Assembly (NCBI GenBank): GCA_910575035.1
Contig: CAJTDL010000025.1
Location: 1-64,000, forward strand
Length of the DNA stretch: 64,000 bases
Source: Lachnospiraceae bacterium
GTDB taxonomy: Bacteria; Bacillota; Clostridia; Lachnospirales; Lachnospiraceae
Reading direction: 5' to 3'
Below the pieces are notes generated by a model that made no database searches, was not told the DNA's origin, and was given only the letters and a program-made list of their open reading frames with translations. Numbering within the stretch: the stretch's first letter is position 1; each line of letters opens with the position of its first letter. The translations under genes and the position numbers were made by a program. Shown here one piece after another: positions 7,187-15,303 of this stretch.

Positions 7187-8497
7187 CTATTGCTGTTTTA
7201 AGGGAAGAAATATTTTGAAAGTGCATCCTCCTCCAGGCGTATCAAACAGTTTAATTTTTCCTTCCAGTTTATGGACTAAATCATTTGCGATGCTAAGTCC
7301 GAGTCCAAAATGCTCCCTTTGGGTACGGGATTTGTCACTTTGATAGAAACGATCAAAGATAAATGGTTTCTCTTTTTCGCTGATTCCGATTCCATGATCT
7401 ATGATGGTAAATATCAATTCATTTTTTCTTACAGATGCGTTTAATGAAATTTCAGATTCGGGCGGTGAGTATGAAACCGCATTATCAAGAAAAATACTGA
7501 TAATTTGGTCTAACCGGTCTGCATCGGAATAAAGCGGCGGACAGCATTCATCTGGTATATTAAGCTGTAATTGTATATCCTTTTTTCTACAGATACGTTC
7601 AAATTTTGTATATAGGTTTATCAATAACGTGTCAACATTGACCTCATCCATGTGGAAAGACCAGTTTCCGGCATCAATGGATGAGAGCAGGAGCAGATCA
7701 CGGATAAGCCGGGACATTCGTGATACCTCTGCATCAATCACCCGTACATGATCCGTAACAGTATCTGGAATATTCGGTACAGATTCAATCATTTCAGCGG
7801 AGGAAAGGATCGCTGCCAATGGGGCTTTGCATTCATGGGAAACGGCAGCGATAAAGTCTTTCTGGCTCTGCATGGCTTTTTCGGTGGGTTTTACAGCCTT
7901 TCTGATCAGTATTTTGGAAAGGCAGATAATAGAAACGAGGACGCCGCACCATATACAGAAATAATATCCGGATTTCGGTTTTAACAATGTGGCAAAGCTG
8001 GATTTTTCTTTTATTGCGGTAACTGTATATATGCTGCCATAATCTGTGACAACCAGACAGTTTACACAATAATACTTTTTTCCGTTTAACGCTTCGATGG
8101 TATAAGCTCCGCTCTGCCTGCTGTAATAATAATCTTTCAAGCTGGATGGACTAAAGGTAAAATCGCCCTCCGTACCAAGCAATGTAGTTAAAAAGGTATC
8201 AATAATATCAGTGTTGTCTCCTAAATATTCACTTTGGTAAAGAGAACGCCCGGTATCAGAAGAAAGCTGAAAATACATATCACGCCTTTCTTCATAAAGG
8301 TTTAAACATGTTTGATAATCAGATTCATGCTCTAATTGTAGGACAAGGGTGGTTGTCATCCTGTTAAAGTAAGCCAGTTCCGAATTCCTCTTTGCCTTTA
8401 TATTTTCATGGACCATCAGGCAGAATACGATAGAAAAGATGAACATGAGGGAGCCAACCATCAAAAAATAAAGATTTCTTTTAAGGCTTTGTACCAT
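7187..8497 (-). CDS. Sensor histidine kinase
   Basis: This 436-residue membrane kinase has a TM segment at about residues 11-29, an extracellular sensor region of about 145 residues and a second TM at about 177-197. The H-box SHECKAPLAAIL follows with the phospho-acceptor near H221. The HATPase domain shows LDNAVSYSP (N-box), DHGIGI (G1), DRFYQSD (F) and GLGLSI (G2). Its gene overlaps the regulator gene by 17 bases. It most likely phosphorylates that regulator and controls the divergent ABC operon. The signal is not known. Confidence 0.93.
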   Translation of the reverse strand: MVQSLKRNLYFLMVGSLMFIFSIVFCLMVHENIKAKRNSELAYFNRMTTTLVLQLEHESDYQTCLNLYEERRDMYFQLSSDTGRSLYQSEYLGDNTDIIDTFLTTLLGTEGDFTFSPSSLKDYYYSRQSGAYTIEALNGKKYYCVNCLVVTDYGSIYTVTAIKEKSSFATLLKPKSGYYFCIWCGVLVSIICLSKILIRKAVKPTEKAMQSQKDFIAAVSHECKAPLAAILSSAEMIESVPNIPDTVTDHVRVIDAEVSRMSRLIRDLLLLSSIDAGNWSFHMDEVNVDTLLINLYTKFERICRKKDIQLQLNIPDECCPPLYSDADRLDQIISIFLDNAVSYSPPESEISLNASVRKNELIFTIIDHGIGISEKEKPFIFDRFYQSDKSRTQREHFGLGLSIANDLVHKLEGKIKLFDTPGGGCTFKIFLPLKQQ

Positions 8498-9176
8498 GCT
8501 TTACCTCCAATATAAATCCGGAGCCGTAGATAGAGGCCAGGACACATTCACTTCCGACAGTGCGGAGGCGTTTTCGTAAAAAATAGATGTAGTTATCCAG
8601 ATTCTTTGATTCCACGTCTGCATCCGTTTCCCAAACCTTTTGTATAAGTTGCTCCCTCGTAAGCACGATCTCCGGCTTTTCAAGAAAGATACCCATTAAA
8701 TGGAATTCTGTCGGTGTCAGTACCAAATGATTGTTTCTGCATTCAAGCTGTCTTTTTGAAATGTCAAGGGAAAGATCATGGTAAGTAAGACAGTTTTGCC
8801 TGGCCATAATAGCCGGCCTGCGGGTCAATGCCCTGATTCGTGCAGATAATTCGCTGATGTGAAAGGGTTTTGTAAGGTAATCATCAGCACCATTGTCTAA
8901 CCCTTCAATTTTATCCTGTAATTCGGACATCCCGGTAATGATAATAACGGGAATCTGTATTTTCTTATTCCGCATTGCTTTTATGATGGCAAGGCCGTCT
9001 ATAACGGGGAGCATACGGTCAATAACAGCCAGGTCATAACTGTTTCCCTGGTCTAAGGCAAGTAGAAAACCTTCCTCTCCGTCATTGCAGGCATCCACGA
9101 TATATCCCTCTTTTGTAAGCTGCTGTTTTATATTGCCACACAGGTATTTGTCATCTTCTAATAATAGAATTTTCAT
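8481..9176 (-). CDS. OmpR/PhoB family response regulator
   Basis: The 231-residue regulator has a receiver domain with acidic pocket LEDD, phospho-acceptor D53 (VIDRMLP), T81 and K103 (LTKPF), followed by a winged-helix DNA-binding domain (LTPTEFHLMGIFLEKP and the IYFLRKRL recognition region). I chose the ATG at 9176 rather than 9188 because TTGGAGG lies eight bases upstream. It is the first gene of a two-gene leftward operon with the kinase. Candidate binding sites lie in the divergent spacer. Confidence 0.94.
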   Translation of the reverse strand: MKILLLEDDKYLCGNIKQQLTKEGYIVDACNDGEEGFLLALDQGNSYDLAVIDRMLPVIDGLAIIKAMRNKKIQIPVIIITGMSELQDKIEGLDNGADDYLTKPFHISELSARIRALTRRPAIMARQNCLTYHDLSLDISKRQLECRNNHLVLTPTEFHLMGIFLEKPEIVLTREQLIQKVWETDADVESKNLDNYIYFLRKRLRTVGSECVLASIYGSGFILEVKHGTKP

Positions 9177-9224
9177 AGCGGCCTCCAATCCGTCAGATTC
9201 CTATACTAAGTATAGCAAAACAAT

Positions 9225-9283
9225 TCCTAAAAATCTTCTAAAAAATACTTAATATTGGGTGATGAAATAGGAGATTTTTAGGA
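9225..9283. promoter_or_regulatory. Divergent control region with a 12-bp inverted repeat
   Basis: TCCTAAAAATCT at 9225-9236 and AGATTTTTAGGA at 9272-9283 are perfect inverted copies 35 bp apart. On the minus strand a half copy (TTTTTAG) repeats 11 bp upstream, the spacing expected for an OmpR-type dimer. A -10 like TATACT reads leftward near 9205-9215. The arrangement fits one regulator controlling both its own operon and the lipoprotein/ABC operon. Confidence 0.6.
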
Positions 9284-9365
9284 TGGCCGGATGTTATTCT
9301 TTGAATATGTTCAATGAAACATAGAACAGGCAAAAAGCCAAATAAAAAGAAAAGAGGTATGGAAG

Positions 9366-9965
9366 ATGAGAAAAAAGATGTTGAAAGCTGCAGGAGTTCT
9401 TTGTTTGTCCGTGGTTTTGTGTATGGGCATGGCGGGATGTGCAGGAAAAGAAAATGAGCAGCCGGAGCCGTCAGATGTGCATATGACAAATGAGAGCGGC
9501 TATAACGAGGAAATTGCGGCGGATGGAAAAAACAGCAGCAATGAGGCAGAGGGCGGTCAGGAAGATATGAATAACACTGATGCGAAAAACAGCGGCGAGA
9601 TTGCAGATAATCACGAAGAAGGTGTATTTTATGACGGGGCAAATCTAAGCGGGCGAGTTGTTGATTTTTCAGATGCGGGATGCACCATAACACCTCGGAC
9701 ACTGATCATAAATGAGGATGGCTCAATGGAGGGAGGTATTGCAGCTCCGGGATATGAATCGGAAGAAACGAACATTCATATAACTTATGCGGATGATGTT
9801 ATTTTTCAGGTTATATATTTCAGCATGGGATCGCAGACAGAAATTTCGAGAGAGGACACTGACAAAAACAGTATCAAGAAAGAAACGGATGTGAATATAT
9901 TCGGCACCAGTCAGGATGATAAACAATGGATTGCTGACAAGGTTGTTATCATAAGGTGGCAGTAG
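9366..9965 (+). CDS. Lipoprotein of an ABC transporter operon
   Basis: The 199-residue protein has a lipoprotein signal peptide: basic MRKK, a hydrophobic stretch, and lipobox GMAGC with the acylated Cys at residue 25. A Ser/Asn/Glu-rich linker runs to about residue 90, and the rest looks like a small beta-rich domain with no family I recognise. It begins the rightward operon and ends nine bases before the first permease, so it is probably an extracellular partner of that transporter. Confidence 0.78.
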   Translation: MRKKMLKAAGVLCLSVVLCMGMAGCAGKENEQPEPSDVHMTNESGYNEEIAADGKNSSNEAEGGQEDMNNTDAKNSGEIADNHEEGVFYDGANLSGRVVDFSDAGCTITPRTLIINEDGSMEGGIAAPGYESEETNIHITYADDVIFQVIYFSMGSQTEISREDTDKNSIKKETDVNIFGTSQDDKQWIADKVVIIRWQ

Positions 9966-9974
9966 GAGGTCAGG

Positions 9975-11174
9975 ATGGGTTGTTTGGAAAGAGCGCTCTG
10001 CTATATCCGGAGAAAAAAGATGAAGTCTGTATTATTGCTGTTGCTGTTTCTGGTCATTAACAGCATGGTTTTAGGCACATTGGGAATACGGAAAGTATCT
10101 TTAGGGCTGGCAGAAGAACTTCGGAAGAATGCAGAGAGCAAAATAATATTGGAGAGCATGGAGGCGGATCACCCTTTTGAAGAAACAGATATGCAGGCAA
10201 TTGAAGAGGAACCCAATGTAAACTGGCTCAACCGGATATCGGAGATGCAGGTTGGTTCTACAACCTGTATCCCGGTTGCAGGCAGTGAAGGTTCTGAAAA
10301 TACATTTACCGTTCACGGGTACGATGAACTGGAGAAAGACAGCCCATTTGCGGATAAAGTTTATCGGATTACAGAGGGGAATTATCCACAGGGAAGTGAA
10401 GATATTGTAGTGAATCAGTTTCTGGCAGAAGATAATGGAATTCAGTTAGGCGATAAAATTGTGTTTGAAACGGTGGATGGAAGGGAGCAGGAAGCGGTCG
10501 TTGCCGGATTGTTCCTGTCGGGGATGGAACGGAGCCAGACCGAAAATGTGCGGACAGTGAACCGCATTGAAAACCAGATTTATGGAACGGCAGATTTTGT
10601 GAACAGGCTGTCCGGCAGGACTTGCTTTTTAAATGTGGCAGTGTATGTAAATGATCCTGAGCAGCTCACGGATACAAAGGAAGTGCTGGAAAGAATGTAT
10701 CAGGACAGGGCTGCGATTGGGATAACAGATAATACATTCCAAAAATTAAAAATGATGATCGGACAGACAGGCAGAATTACGTTTTTGATTTTCGCCCTGA
10801 CGGTAACTTCCGGCAGTCTGATAACAGGACTTTTGCTTGCCATGTGGATGCGCAGCCGGAAAACGGAGATTGCTGTTCTGATCAGTCTGGGTATAGCAAA
10901 AGGAAATATATTATCTCAAATGATTTTGGAAGAGATGATATTGTATTTTGTCGCATTCGTGGGAGCGGGAATTGCAACAAAGCTCTTATTACCACGGATT
11001 AGCAATAGTCTTGCCATCATGCAGGGGAACAGCATAGCATTGGAATTATCATTTAGCTGGCAGTCAGGAGTTTTATGTATCGGACTGGCTGGTGTTGTAA
11101 TATTGACTGGGATAGCTATTTTTCCATATATGAAAAAGCCTGTGAAAGAAACCTTGTCGGAAATGGAGGGATAA
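9975..11174 (+). CDS. FtsX/MacB-type ABC permease (first)
   Basis: The 399-residue permease has one N-terminal TM (LLLLLFLVINSMVLGTLGI), an extracellular domain of about 220 residues, and three C-terminal TM segments. The cytoplasmic loop MWMRSRKTEIAVLISLGIAKGNILSQMILEE is the typical FtsX coupling region. This fold suits efflux or mechanotransmission rather than solute import. It starts nine bases after the lipoprotein stop with AGGAGG in front, and the next gene starts one base after its stop. Confidence 0.9.
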   Translation: MGCLERALCYIRRKKMKSVLLLLLFLVINSMVLGTLGIRKVSLGLAEELRKNAESKIILESMEADHPFEETDMQAIEEEPNVNWLNRISEMQVGSTTCIPVAGSEGSENTFTVHGYDELEKDSPFADKVYRITEGNYPQGSEDIVVNQFLAEDNGIQLGDKIVFETVDGREQEAVVAGLFLSGMERSQTENVRTVNRIENQIYGTADFVNRLSGRTCFLNVAVYVNDPEQLTDTKEVLERMYQDRAAIGITDNTFQKLKMMIGQTGRITFLIFALTVTSGSLITGLLLAMWMRSRKTEIAVLISLGIAKGNILSQMILEEMILYFVAFVGAGIATKLLLPRISNSLAIMQGNSIALELSFSWQSGVLCIGLAGVVILTGIAIFPYMKKPVKETLSEMEG

Positions 11175-11175
11175 C

Positions 11176-12615
11176 ATGAACATCTTAGAGTTAAGTATAC
11201 GCTGTCTGGTTCGGAAACGGGCAAAGACAATTCTTCTTTTAAGCATTGTTTTTGTAACAGCCTGCTTTATCTATGCCGGGTGGGCGTGCAAATCCGCAAA
11301 TGTACAGACGCAGACGGAAGGTAAACAGGCGCTTGGGGCATCTTTCAGGATGGAAGAAAATGAAGCGGACAGGCATGACAGGACGGCAGAGGCAATAGAA
11401 AAATTAGGCGGGCAGAACGGGAGCGTGGATGGATCGCATATAGAGCAGCTTGAATCAGGGGATTGGATGATATGGCATGATAACTCTTTTGAAACCCTGC
11501 AGATGGAGGATATTGAAACACTTGCAGGGCAGGAAGGGATTGCGGAATATAATGTCACCACGGCGAACATAGTGGTCAATCCTGTAAATTTTGTACGGAT
11601 TGAAGACCCAGATGTAGACCAGCATTCAGACCTGCTGGGTGTGTCATTGCGGGGAAATATGGAAATGCGGCTGGATTTCGATGTGCAGAATGGGAATATA
11701 GAAGTAAATGAGGGACGTATGATCACAGCAGAGGATAAAGATGTATGCGTCATATCAAGGGAGCTGGCAGAATTAAATGGATTGACGGTTGGGGATAAAC
11801 TGGAATTTAATGACCGGAAAGAGCGTGAAACATCTAAGGTTTACAGTGCGGAGATCGTCGGGATTTATGATACAGTCCATAAAATCACACCCATCATGTA
11901 CGGGGACAGCTACCGGAGTGAGAACATCATCATGACAGACCTGCGTTTCCCGGAAAAGCCGCAGGGATGCGAGGGAGATCCGCTATATCAATATGCGACA
12001 TTCTGGGTAGAGAATGTAGATGAGTATGAAACGGTAAAGGAGAGGATCAGGAAAGCTGACATTGACTGGAAACGCTATGATTTCCTTGACAATACCGGGA
12101 TGAGCGATACGATGGCAGCGAATTTCGGAGATCTGGATGAAATGAGTACCATAATACTGATCTTAGTTGCCGTTTCGGGCGCAGTCATTATTTTTCTTGT
12201 ATTCCTGTTCTGGCTGAAAGGCAGGGTGCATGAAATAGGTATATTTTTGGCAATCGGGAAAGGCAAGGCTGCCATTATAGCACAGATGATACTGGAAGGA
12301 ATCCTGATAGGATGTGTTTCTTTTACGCTGGCAACTGTATGTGCACCTTCATTATCTAAAAGTGTTGCAGATTATCTGGTGGGTTATCAAGTTCAGCAAC
12401 AGGAGGAACAGAGGGAAGCGGAAGAAGGCATGACAGGAGGTGCAGGAGTGGCAGAATATGAAACAAAGGTAATGGGTGTTAAAACTGAAGTGACAGGAAA
12501 AATAGTCCTGCTGTCTGCCTGTTCTATATTGGGCGTGATCTTGGCTGCGGTTTCATCGTCCTGTATATTTGTGGTAGTACAGAAACCAAAAGAAATTTTG
12601 AGCAAGATGAATTAA
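11176..12615 (+). CDS. FtsX/MacB-type ABC permease (second)
   Basis: This 479-residue permease is a paralogue of the preceding one: an N-terminal TM, a longer extracellular domain of about 290 residues, and three C-terminal TM segments with the coupling loop LKGRVHEIGIFLAIGKGKAAIIAQMILEG. A charged Gln/Glu-rich insertion (about residues 400-430) splits the last two TM segments. The two proteins probably form a heterodimer with the ATPase encoded next. No mature substrate can be named. Confidence 0.9.
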   Translation: MNILELSIRCLVRKRAKTILLLSIVFVTACFIYAGWACKSANVQTQTEGKQALGASFRMEENEADRHDRTAEAIEKLGGQNGSVDGSHIEQLESGDWMIWHDNSFETLQMEDIETLAGQEGIAEYNVTTANIVVNPVNFVRIEDPDVDQHSDLLGVSLRGNMEMRLDFDVQNGNIEVNEGRMITAEDKDVCVISRELAELNGLTVGDKLEFNDRKERETSKVYSAEIVGIYDTVHKITPIMYGDSYRSENIIMTDLRFPEKPQGCEGDPLYQYATFWVENVDEYETVKERIRKADIDWKRYDFLDNTGMSDTMAANFGDLDEMSTIILILVAVSGAVIIFLVFLFWLKGRVHEIGIFLAIGKGKAAIIAQMILEGILIGCVSFTLATVCAPSLSKSVADYLVGYQVQQQEEQREAEEGMTGGAGVAEYETKVMGVKTEVTGKIVLLSACSILGVILAAVSSSCIFVVVQKPKEILSKMN

Positions 12616-12625
12616 AGGAGGCTGT

Positions 12626-13273
12626 ATGTTAGAGTTAAAGGATGTTTCATATTATTATAAATCGCAGAAAGACAAGACGATTCTGGATCATGTAAATTAT
12701 CAATTTAAAAAAGGCATTATGTACGCTATTTTAGGTTCCAGCGGTTCAGGAAAAACAACACTTTTATCTTTGCTGGCGGGGCTGGATGTGCCAGTTGAGG
12801 GAACTGTCTGTATTGCAGGAGAGGATATTCTGCAAAGGGGATTAAATGCACACCGAAGGGATCATGTTTCTCTGGTCTTTCAAAATTATAATCTGATCGA
12901 CTATTTAACGCCGGTTGAAAATGTAAAGTTAGGTGGGAAAGCCGATGCGGAAGAATTGCTGGCGCAGATGGGCATTGATGAGGCGCAGCGGAAAAGAAAT
13001 GTGATGCAGTTGTCCGGAGGCCAACAGCAGAGGGTAGCCATTGCAAGGGCATTGGCAAGCAAGGCGCCCATCCTGTTAGCGGATGAACCGACAGGAAATT
13101 TGGACGAGGATACTGCGAATGAGATTATATCTATTTTTCAGAAACTGGCTCATGAACAGGAAAAATGTGTGGTTGTTGTTACTCACAGCAGGGAACTGGC
13201 AGAGCAGGCGGATATCGTCCTGCGGTTAAAGAAAGGGAAAATCGCAGACGACACAGACAGCGGAGAAAATTAG
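12626..13273 (+). CDS. MacB/LolD-type ABC transporter ATPase
   Basis: The 215-residue ATPase shows Walker A GSSGSGKTT (about residues 37-45), the Q-loop VFQNYNLIDYLTP, the signature LSGGQQQRV, Walker B ILLADEPTGNLD and the H-loop VVVTHS. Its DEPTGNLD sequence is characteristic of the MacB/LolD/BceA class that works with FtsX permeases. It starts with AAAGGAGG ten bases after the second permease gene and completes the transporter. Confidence 0.95.
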   Translation: MLELKDVSYYYKSQKDKTILDHVNYQFKKGIMYAILGSSGSGKTTLLSLLAGLDVPVEGTVCIAGEDILQRGLNAHRRDHVSLVFQNYNLIDYLTPVENVKLGGKADAEELLAQMGIDEAQRKRNVMQLSGGQQQRVAIARALASKAPILLADEPTGNLDEDTANEIISIFQKLAHEQEKCVVVVTHSRELAEQADIVLRLKKGKIADDTDSGEN

Positions 13274-13294
13274 ATACGATTGTGAGGAACATGG

Positions 13295-14284
13295 ATGGTA
13301 GCAGGTGGCAGAAATGTCAGGATGAACAGGCAGCAGATGGAGAGCAGAAGAAAAAAACAACAGATAAGGTGGAAATCATTATTAGTCAGAGTGGCGGTTT
13401 TGGTTGTGATTGTGTTCTGTATCAGAAATATCTATGCCCGTCTGGAAGAAATGCAGATGGAATTGGAGCGGCTGGAGATACAGCAATATGGGAGGGTACA
13501 GACCAGCGCAGATGCGCAGCCACCAGATAAACTGAATGATGTAGATTATATTGGCAGCATTGATACATGGGAAGTTGGCAAGCCTATAGAACGCACGGAA
13601 GCGGAAGTCCTGCAGCGGCTGGGTGAGCTGGGGCAGGCAAGCTCCCTGATAGAAGGGATTTATCAAAATCATTCCCAGTATCCGGGGGAGCTGCTTGCAG
13701 CGTTGGCAAATAATCCGGAAATGGCGGATTTTGTTTCCGGATATCCTGACCGGAACGGAGTGACAGGGGGAATTACTGCATCCGAAAGAGAGCAGGAATT
13801 TCCACTGTTCCTCCAATGGGACAGGCGCTGGGGGTATGAGTCCTATGGGGGTAGCTGCATTGGGCTGGCAGGCTGCGGTCCAACGTGTCTGTCTATGGTA
13901 TTGTTCTATCTGACCAGGGATGAAACACATACCCCGGACAGTATCGCCGCCTACAGTGCGGAAAATGGATATTATGTAGAGGGAACTGGTACATCATGGG
14001 CTTTGATGGAGGATGTACCAAAGCTGTATGGCATTAAAGTCTTATCCGTAAGCTCCACTGCAAATAATATGAGGGCAGTACTTGATAATGGTGGAATTAT
14101 CATATGTGCTATGGGGAAAGGGGATTTCACAATATCCGGTCACTATGTTGTCATATATGGGTATGATAACGAGGGATTTATGGTAAACGATCCTAATTGC
14201 GTAGCAAGGAGCAGTAGGAGATGGGCATTCAGTGAAATTGAAAATCAGATTAAAAGTATTTGGGTATATGACAAAGAGAAATAG
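13295..14284 (+). CDS. Membrane-anchored C39-like cysteine peptidase
   Basis: The 329-residue protein has an N-terminal TM (about residues 29-47, LLVRVAVLVVIVFCIRNIYA), a coiled-coil linker, and a C-terminal peptidase_C39_2 domain. The catalytic Cys is in GLAGCGPTCLSMVL (about residue 194) and the His in GHYVVIYGYD, followed by MVNDPN. The orientation places the domain outside the membrane. It follows the ABC operon by 21 bases, so it may process an exported peptide or trim cell-surface protein. The start at 13295 has only a modest GAGGAAC site; an ATG at 13322 is possible. Confidence 0.85.
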   Translation: MVAGGRNVRMNRQQMESRRKKQQIRWKSLLVRVAVLVVIVFCIRNIYARLEEMQMELERLEIQQYGRVQTSADAQPPDKLNDVDYIGSIDTWEVGKPIERTEAEVLQRLGELGQASSLIEGIYQNHSQYPGELLAALANNPEMADFVSGYPDRNGVTGGITASEREQEFPLFLQWDRRWGYESYGGSCIGLAGCGPTCLSMVLFYLTRDETHTPDSIAAYSAENGYYVEGTGTSWALMEDVPKLYGIKVLSVSSTANNMRAVLDNGGIIICAMGKGDFTISGHYVVIYGYDNEGFMVNDPNCVARSSRRWAFSEIENQIKSIWVYDKEK

Positions 14285-14310
14285 TAAGAAAGGAACCCTA
14301 CAAAAGACAA

Positions 14311-14356
14311 ACCGCCGCACGATGGCCATCATCCGCCATATGCGGCGGTCTGCCTT
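14311..14356 (+). terminator. Hairpin after the ABC/peptidase operon
   Basis: ACCGCCGC at 14311-14318 pairs with GCGGCGGT at 14342-14349, and a short T-rich stretch follows. The gap from 14285 to 14587 contains this hairpin, the LytTR repeat pair and no gene. Confidence 0.5.
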
Positions 14357-14506
14357 TTCCGCAGGCAAGTCTGACAGCAGAAACCGCTTGGAAAGCGGGG
14401 GAATCAGAGTTAATATGCTTACACGGTAGTTTGCATTTGCGCCGCCTTGCGGGGGATATTGAGAGCGGCAGAGGGGATATTAAGGATAAAAAGCGTCAAT
14501 CCAGTT

Positions 14507-14535
14507 ACGCTGTCAAATCGTCTATTCACGCTGTC
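14507..14535 (+). promoter_or_regulatory. Candidate LytTR binding site
   Basis: ACGCTGTC occurs at 14507 and 14528, exactly 21 bp apart, each preceded by a T-rich GTTA or TTC. LytTR regulators bind direct repeats at about two-turn spacing, and the site lies just upstream of a LytTR gene. Autoregulation is inferred. Confidence 0.5.
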
Positions 14536-14587
14536 GGAGTTAAAAATATTCTTATTTTTCCGATACACGAAGTGAGGAAAGAAGGAG

Positions 14588-15292
14588 GTGGAGGCAATCA
14601 AAATAGCGGTCTGTGATGATGAAAAAAATATAAGGAGCTACATCTGTTCGCTGGTTCGGAAACAGGGAGTGGAGTGTGAGGTCACGGAATATGCCACGGC
14701 GGAGGATTATTTTTTAGCGGGGGCTGATCATGACCTGCTGTTTCTTGACATTGAGCTGAAAGGCCCGGATTCATCAATGGATGGTATGGAAATGGCAAAA
14801 CGGATCAGGGGCATGGAAGATATCAAACAGCCCATCATCATATTTGTCACGGGCTATGAAAAATATGTGTATGATGCCTTTGACGTGGGGGCGTTCCAGT
14901 ACCTGCTGAAACCCATTGACGAAGGGCGGTTTGCCGAGATTTTTAGGAGGGCGGCGCAGCAGGCCGGGCAGGGGAAAAGGGTGCTGATGGTCCAGTATGG
15001 GAATACGGGAAAAACAATACCGTTAAGCGACATCTATTACATGGAAAGCCAGAACCATAAAATAGCCGTCCATATGAAGAACGGGATTTTGGAATACTAT
15101 GCAAAAATGAGTGATCTGGAAGAAGAACTGCAGGGGCAGTTCTGCCGTGTCCACAAAGGCTACCTGGTCAACCTGTCCTATGTGGATGAATACAACAAAA
15201 CAGAGGTAACGCTGACAAATGGGGAGAAGCTCCTGATCTCAAAATATAAGTATGAAGATTTTGTAAAAGCGTACCTGCGGTTTATGAAATAG
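14588..15292 (+). CDS. LytTR family response regulator (AgrA-like)
   Basis: The regulator has a receiver domain with acidic pocket VCDDE and phospho-acceptor D54 (LFLDIEL), then a LytTR DNA-binding domain (ILEYYAKMSDLEEEL, FCRVHKGYLVNLSYVDEY). The start is unusual. The only canonical codon is GTG at 14588, which lies inside the AAGGAGGTG ribosome site. With normal spacing the site would point to ATC at 14597, which gives the family-typical KIAVCDDE beginning. It is followed by the GHKL kinase gene, 11 bases downstream. Confidence 0.9.
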   Translation: MEAIKIAVCDDEKNIRSYICSLVRKQGVECEVTEYATAEDYFLAGADHDLLFLDIELKGPDSSMDGMEMAKRIRGMEDIKQPIIIFVTGYEKYVYDAFDVGAFQYLLKPIDEGRFAEIFRRAAQQAGQGKRVLMVQYGNTGKTIPLSDIYYMESQNHKIAVHMKNGILEYYAKMSDLEEELQGQFCRVHKGYLVNLSYVDEYNKTEVTLTNGEKLLISKYKYEDFVKAYLRFMK

Positions 15293-15303
15293 GAGGGCTG
15301 CCA

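Noticed and set aside
14232-14616. Short frames in the spacer before the LytTR gene
   Set aside because: No ribosome sites; they cross the terminator hairpin and the LytTR repeats.
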